Shown: positions 5,638 through 7,928 of the stretch, one piece after another | Layout: each line of letters begins with the position of its first letter | Numbering within the stretch: position 1 is the first letter of the stretch | Source of the DNA: Chloroflexota bacterium | GTDB lineage: Bacteria > Chloroflexota > Limnocylindria > QHBO01 | Direction: 5' to 3' | Length of the DNA: 7,928 nt | Assembly: GCA_029865285.1 (NCBI GenBank) | Contig: JAOUHE010000074.1 | Location: forward strand, 1-7,928 | The notes under the pieces: generated by a model | What the model saw: the letters and a program-made list of their open reading frames with translations, nothing else | The model's database searches: none | What the model was told of the DNA's origin: nothing | Program-made: the position numbers and the translations under genes

Positions 5638-6102
5638 GCGCTCGGCGGCGCGCCGCCGACGGCGGAAGAGTGCTCGAGCATTGAGGACTAGCCCAACGAT
5701 GACGAGAGACACGCTGACGACTGGGATGCGGCGCGCGGCCCAGTCGGGGAGGAACATGTCCACCACGGATCCGCGCTCGGCGCCCATCCCCTCCGCCAGG
5801 GGCGTGAGGGGACAGACCTGGTTGTTGCTGGCGTAGGTCGCCGATTCGGCGAGCACCACCGCCAGCGCCGCCGCCGTTCGGCGACCCGGGCGTCCGCGCA
5901 ATCCGTCCCACACCACCACCCCGATCATCGCGGCCACCGACGCGAAGATCACCGTGTGGATGCTGCGGATCATGGCCAACATGGCGGGGCGCACCGCCGC
6001 TGGGATGCGTCGAGCGAGCGGCGCGGTCAAGGCTCCGCTCCACACGGGCGAGCGTCGTATGGCGAGTTCACTGCTGGAGTGGACCATCCCGCTCGTACCC
6101 AA
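5635..6102 (-). CDS. Small three-helix membrane protein with CPLTPLAE motif
   Basis: 155 residues from the TTG at 6102. Three hydrophobic segments: IHTVIFASVAAMIGVVVW, TAAALAVVLAESATYAS and IPVVSVSLVIVGLVLNA, with a basic tail ending RRRRRAAER. Between helices 2 and 3 lie NNQVCPLTPLAEGMGAERGS and VVDMFLPDWAARRIP. I recall uncharacterised membrane proteins with the same CPLTxLAExxGAExGSVxDxFLPxWxAxRIP core, somewhat like DUF2784; no function is known. Start: the TTG has an AGGAGG 7 bases upstream, the best Shine-Dalgarno in the window, but adds about 40 non-membrane residues. Family members I recall begin close to the first helix, which would favour ATG 5982 or 5973, where no Shine-Dalgarno is seen. 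The upstream folK ends 108 bases away on the same strand; LLM follows after 10 bases. Confidence 0.75.
   Translation of the reverse strand: MGTSGMVHSSSELAIRRSPVWSGALTAPLARRIPAAVRPAMLAMIRSIHTVIFASVAAMIGVVVWDGLRGRPGRRTAAALAVVLAESATYASNNQVCPLTPLAEGMGAERGSVVDMFLPDWAARRIPVVSVSLVIVGLVLNARALFRRRRRAAER
5642..5659. repeat. 18-bp perfect GC palindrome in the 3' end of the membrane-protein gene
   Basis: TCGGCGGCGCGCCGCCGA is its own reverse complement. It encodes the arginine-rich tail of the membrane protein, lies just before its stop and just upstream of the LLM start. GC-rich Arg codons can generate such palindromes without selection. Confidence 0.6.
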
Positions 6103-6109
6103 GCCGCTG

Positions 6110-6115
6110 CCTCCT
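6110..6115 (-). promoter_or_regulatory. Strong Shine-Dalgarno before the membrane-protein TTG
   Basis: AGGAGG on the minus strand, 7 bases before the TTG at 6102; the next in-frame ATG (6087) is too far at 22 bases. This supports the TTG start, and contrasts with genes here that lack any Shine-Dalgarno. Confidence 0.55.
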
Positions 6116-6123
6116 CTCACATG

Positions 6124-6147
6124 GGAGCCTCCCCGATCGGTGGCTCC
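6124..6147. repeat. Hairpin between folK and the membrane-protein gene
   Basis: GGAGCC (6124-6129) and GGCTCC (6142-6147) pair around a 12-base centre that itself contains the palindrome CCGATCGG. It lies in the 108-base gap downstream of folK and just ahead of the next gene's Shine-Dalgarno. It could end folK transcripts or shape the next gene's leader. No T-run. Confidence 0.3.
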
Positions 6148-6210
6148 GAGTCATGGGCCGTCGGCCATGCCCGCGCGGGTCAGACGGCAGGGCCGCTGAC
6201 GAGTACGACC

Positions 6211-6729
6211 CTAGTCAGCCCATTCGGGGCCAGCGATGCGCTCGACCTGCTGGTCGGCTACCGCCGGCAGCAGGTCAGCCACCGTCACATCGGCCCGCAC
6301 ATCGTCGCAGCCGCCCCACGGTTGCAGGTCGGGATCCAGTTCGGCAAGTGGCTCAAGCGCAAACCGGCGCTCCACGAGGCGCGGGTGCGGGACGAGCAGG
6401 TCGATCTCCGCGTCGGCCACGCATCTCCCGTCGATCGCCAGGATGTCCAGGTCGATCACCCGCGGACCAAAGCGCATCCCCTCGGGGTCGCGACCATGGC
6501 TGAGTTCGGTGCGTTTCAGCGCGGCAAGGAGCCCTGGCGGATCGAGATCGGTCTCCAGTTCGAGCGCTGCGTTCGTGAAGGCCGGTTGATCGAAGAGGTC
6601 GCGCGCCGCTGTCCGGTACAGGCCCGATGCACGGACCACGCGACCCGTGCTCCTCAGGTCACCCGCGGCACTGGCAAAGGCCGCCGCGGCGCCCGGCAGA
6701 TTCCCGCCCAGCCCGATGAACACTCGCAT
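6211..6729 (-). CDS. folK: 6-hydroxymethyl-7,8-dihydropterin pyrophosphokinase (HPPK)
   Basis: Transfers pyrophosphate from ATP to 6-hydroxymethyl-dihydropterin in cytoplasmic folate synthesis, one step before FolP. 172 residues, normal length. Visible: VFIGLGGNLPGA at the N-terminus (family GSNLG), SGLYRTAARDLFDQPAFTNA, then HGRDPEGMRFGPRVIDLDIL with the magnesium-binding Asp93 and Asp95, and LLVPHPRLVERRFALEPLAE with the conserved His114. All key blocks are present; the second Arg of the usual GRxR loop is replaced (GRDP), a common variant. No folB, folP or folE neighbour is present, so folK here is separated from the usual folate cluster. The ATG at 6729 begins directly with the beta-1 strand; a TAGAGT hexamer lies 9 bases upstream and there is no Shine-Dalgarno. 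Confidence 0.96.
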   Translation of the reverse strand: MRVFIGLGGNLPGAAAAFASAAGDLRSTGRVVRASGLYRTAARDLFDQPAFTNAALELETDLDPPGLLAALKRTELSHGRDPEGMRFGPRVIDLDILAIDGRCVADAEIDLLVPHPRLVERRFALEPLAELDPDLQPWGGCDDVRADVTVADLLPAVADQQVERIAGPEWAD

Positions 6730-6738
6730 GGCGCGCCG

Positions 6739-6744
6739 ACTCTA
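6739..6744 (-). promoter_or_regulatory. Putative -10 element of folK
   Basis: TAGAGT (6744-6739) fits TANNNT and ends 9 bases before the folK ATG, giving a leaderless or very short-leader mRNA. No convincing -35 is seen at 16-18 bases. It overlaps the -35 candidate of the divergent STAND gene promoter. Confidence 0.35.
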
Positions 6745-6772
6745 GACCATGGGCCAGTAATGCGCTGATAAT
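6743..6772 (+). promoter_or_regulatory. Putative promoter of the STAND regulator gene
   Basis: TAGACC (6743-6748, four matches to TTGACA), an 18-base spacer and GATAAT (6767-6772, five matches to TATAAT). Transcription would start near 6779, giving a leader of about 100 bases before the ATG at 6880. That agrees with the Shine-Dalgarno GGAG (6866-6869) found 10 bases before that ATG. Confidence 0.4.
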
Positions 6773-6879
6773 CGGCGGGGAGATACCCTCGCCGGAGCCG
6801 GCCGGGGTCGCGGGGGGCGCGTCCGTTTGATCGGTCACCGCGGGATCTATGGGAGCGCCTGCCACGGAGTGACCGTCGG

Positions 6880-7928
6880 ATGTCCGACATCCAGTACGTC
6901 TACCCGCTGATCCACAACAAGGTCACGTCTCCGCAGTACGTGACCCCGACGCTGCGCCGCGAGCGGCTGTTGCAGTGGCTCAACGACAACGCCAACTGCC
7001 GCGCGATCGTGGTCGCGGCCGACGCCGGCTACGGGAAGACCACGCTCCTCTGGCAGTGGGAGCGCCAGGTCGAATTCCCGGTGTATTGGTACAAGCTTGA
7101 TTCCAGCGATCGCGATTGGTCGCTGCACATCAGCTACCTGATCGAGGCGATCAGCCAGCGCCACGCGGGCTTCGGACGACGGGCACACTCGATGCTGCAA
7201 CAGCTCGGCGGTCCCGGCTCGTCGCGCCCCGGCGTCGCCGCCTACTTGCTGGCGGAGATGTACGACCGGCTCACCGAGCCATGCACCTTCATCATCGACG
7301 ACTGGCAGTCGGTCGCATCGGTCACGGAGGTGCGGGGGCTCTGGAATCAGATCCTTCGGGATGCGCCGCCGACCTGCCGATTCGTATTCCTGTCCCGGGC
7401 CAAGCCGCAGCTGCAGTTCGCGCGCTTCAAGACCCACGGTGGGTACGCAGAGGTCCGGACCGATGCGCTCCGCTTCACCGACCGCGAGATTGATGACCTC
7501 TTCCGGGACATCTACGACGACCCACTCGATCCGGCGGAGCTGGCCGAACTCGAGCGGAGGACCGAGGGTTGGGCGGCCAGCCTGCAACTGGTGGAGGTTT
7601 CGCTGCGAGAGCGCAAGACACCGGAGGAACGGCGGGCGTTCATCGACTCGATCACGGCCACCACCGACAGCGATCTGTTCGCCTTCCTGGCGGAAGAGGT
7701 GCTCGACCGGCAGACGGAGCGCGTGCGCAACTTCCTCCTCTCCACGTCGATCCTGCAACAGATCGACGCCGAACTGGCCGAACGGCTGGCCGGCGTGCAC
7801 GGTGGTGCGGCGATACTTTCCGACCTGGAGCAGCGGGGCCTCTTCACCAACCGTCTGGACGCCGACGAGGCCCGATACCGATACCACGGTCTCTTTCGCG
7901 AATTCCTCGAGCGACGCCTGATCGCCGA
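6880..7928 (+). CDS. MalT/LuxR-type STAND ATPase transcriptional regulator, 3' end cut by window
   Basis: 349 complete codons are visible and the frame is open to the last base. Order: a short lead (VTSPQYVTPTLRRERLLQWL), the P-loop AADAGYGKTTLL (46-57, Lys53), the STAND-type WYKLDSSDRDW, Walker B TFIIDDWQSV (136-145) with paired Asp140-Asp141, sensor-like FVFLSRAKPQL, FTDREIDDLF, the MalT-family signature TEGWAASLQLVEV, and YRYHGLFREFLERRL, the usual end of the NTPase/winged-helix part. Such proteins are large (700-1000 residues): TPR or BTAD-type repeats and a DNA-binding domain should follow outside the window, so whether this is LuxR- or BTAD-type cannot be told. They act as ligand- and ATP-switched activators in the cytoplasm. 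Start: the only in-frame ATG near the domain, with GGAG 10 bases upstream. Divergent from folK. Confidence 0.93.
   Translation, partial: MSDIQYVYPLIHNKVTSPQYVTPTLRRERLLQWLNDNANCRAIVVAADAGYGKTTLLWQWERQVEFPVYWYKLDSSDRDWSLHISYLIEAISQRHAGFGRRAHSMLQQLGGPGSSRPGVAAYLLAEMYDRLTEPCTFIIDDWQSVASVTEVRGLWNQILRDAPPTCRFVFLSRAKPQLQFARFKTHGGYAEVRTDALRFTDREIDDLFRDIYDDPLDPAELAELERRTEGWAASLQLVEVSLRERKTPEERRAFIDSITATTDSDLFAFLAEEVLDRQTERVRNFLLSTSILQQIDAELAERLAGVHGGAAILSDLEQRGLFTNRLDADEARYRYHGLFREFLERRLIA

Noticed and set aside
5956..6768. 270-codon plus-strand frame across folK and the membrane-protein gene
   Set aside because: Antisense to folK, whose motifs are unambiguous; no motif of its own.
6847..7887. 346-codon open frame on the minus strand opposite the STAND regulator
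   Set aside because: No recognisable motif; the plus-strand frame has Walker A/B and MalT signatures throughout.
1..7928. Defence system, biosynthetic cluster, CRISPR, transposon or tRNA
   Set aside because: No repeats of CRISPR type, no transposase, recombinase, nuclease or tRNA-like cloverleaf was seen. The STAND protein has the MalT-regulator signature (TEGWAASLQL), not an Avs-type defence layout, as far as the visible part shows.

Overview
This is a 7.9 kb stretch of a high-GC bacterial chromosome, made mostly of housekeeping and accessory-metabolism genes. It holds a 3' part of purH, a PCD-like/VOC fusion gene, a tandem-GNAT acetyltransferase, glpX, a DUF1801 protein, an LLM-class (F420/FMN-type) oxidoreductase, a small membrane protein, folK and the 5' part of a MalT/LuxR-type STAND ATPase regulator. 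The content (class II FBPase, LLM oxidoreductase, MshD-like double GNAT, MalT-type STAND protein, start codons sitting directly behind -10 hexamers) fits an actinobacterium or a high-GC Chloroflexota lineage such as Limnocylindria. The sequence alone does not settle the phylum. I see no rRNA, tRNA, CRISPR, insertion sequence or phage gene.

Layout. 1-1888 (+): purH, then the PCD-like/VOC gene 4 bases after the purH stop, probably one transcript. It meets the leftward GNAT gene (1885-2781) tail to tail; both stop codons lie in one shared CTAG. GNAT and glpX (2847-3821, +) are divergent, and their putative promoters overlap in a 65-base gap. 3822-4181 is the only long gene-free stretch. It carries two gene scraps on the minus strand: a C-terminal remnant of an LLM oxidoreductase, paralogous to the intact one 0.9 kb away, and a short methyltransferase-like scrap. 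4182-4607 (+) is DUF1801, convergent with the LLM oxidoreductase (4737-5624, -), with a hairpin between them. Upstream of LLM and probably co-transcribed is a three-helix membrane protein (5635-6102, -), then folK (6211-6729, -). The STAND regulator starts at 6880 (+), runs off the window and is divergent from folK.

The genes do not form one pathway. PurH ends de novo IMP synthesis, GlpX serves gluconeogenesis and FolK serves folate synthesis; PurH needs 10-formyl-THF, so folate is a loose link only. The most informative non-coding pattern is that four or five of the starts have a TANNNT or GATAAT hexamer 6-9 bases upstream and no clear Shine-Dalgarno, as expected of leaderless mRNAs. The membrane-protein and STAND genes instead have good Shine-Dalgarno sequences. 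I found no convincing new defence or biosynthetic system. The best leads are the decayed LLM/methyltransferase junction, the PCD-like domain that has lost its catalytic histidines, and the leaderless promoter set.
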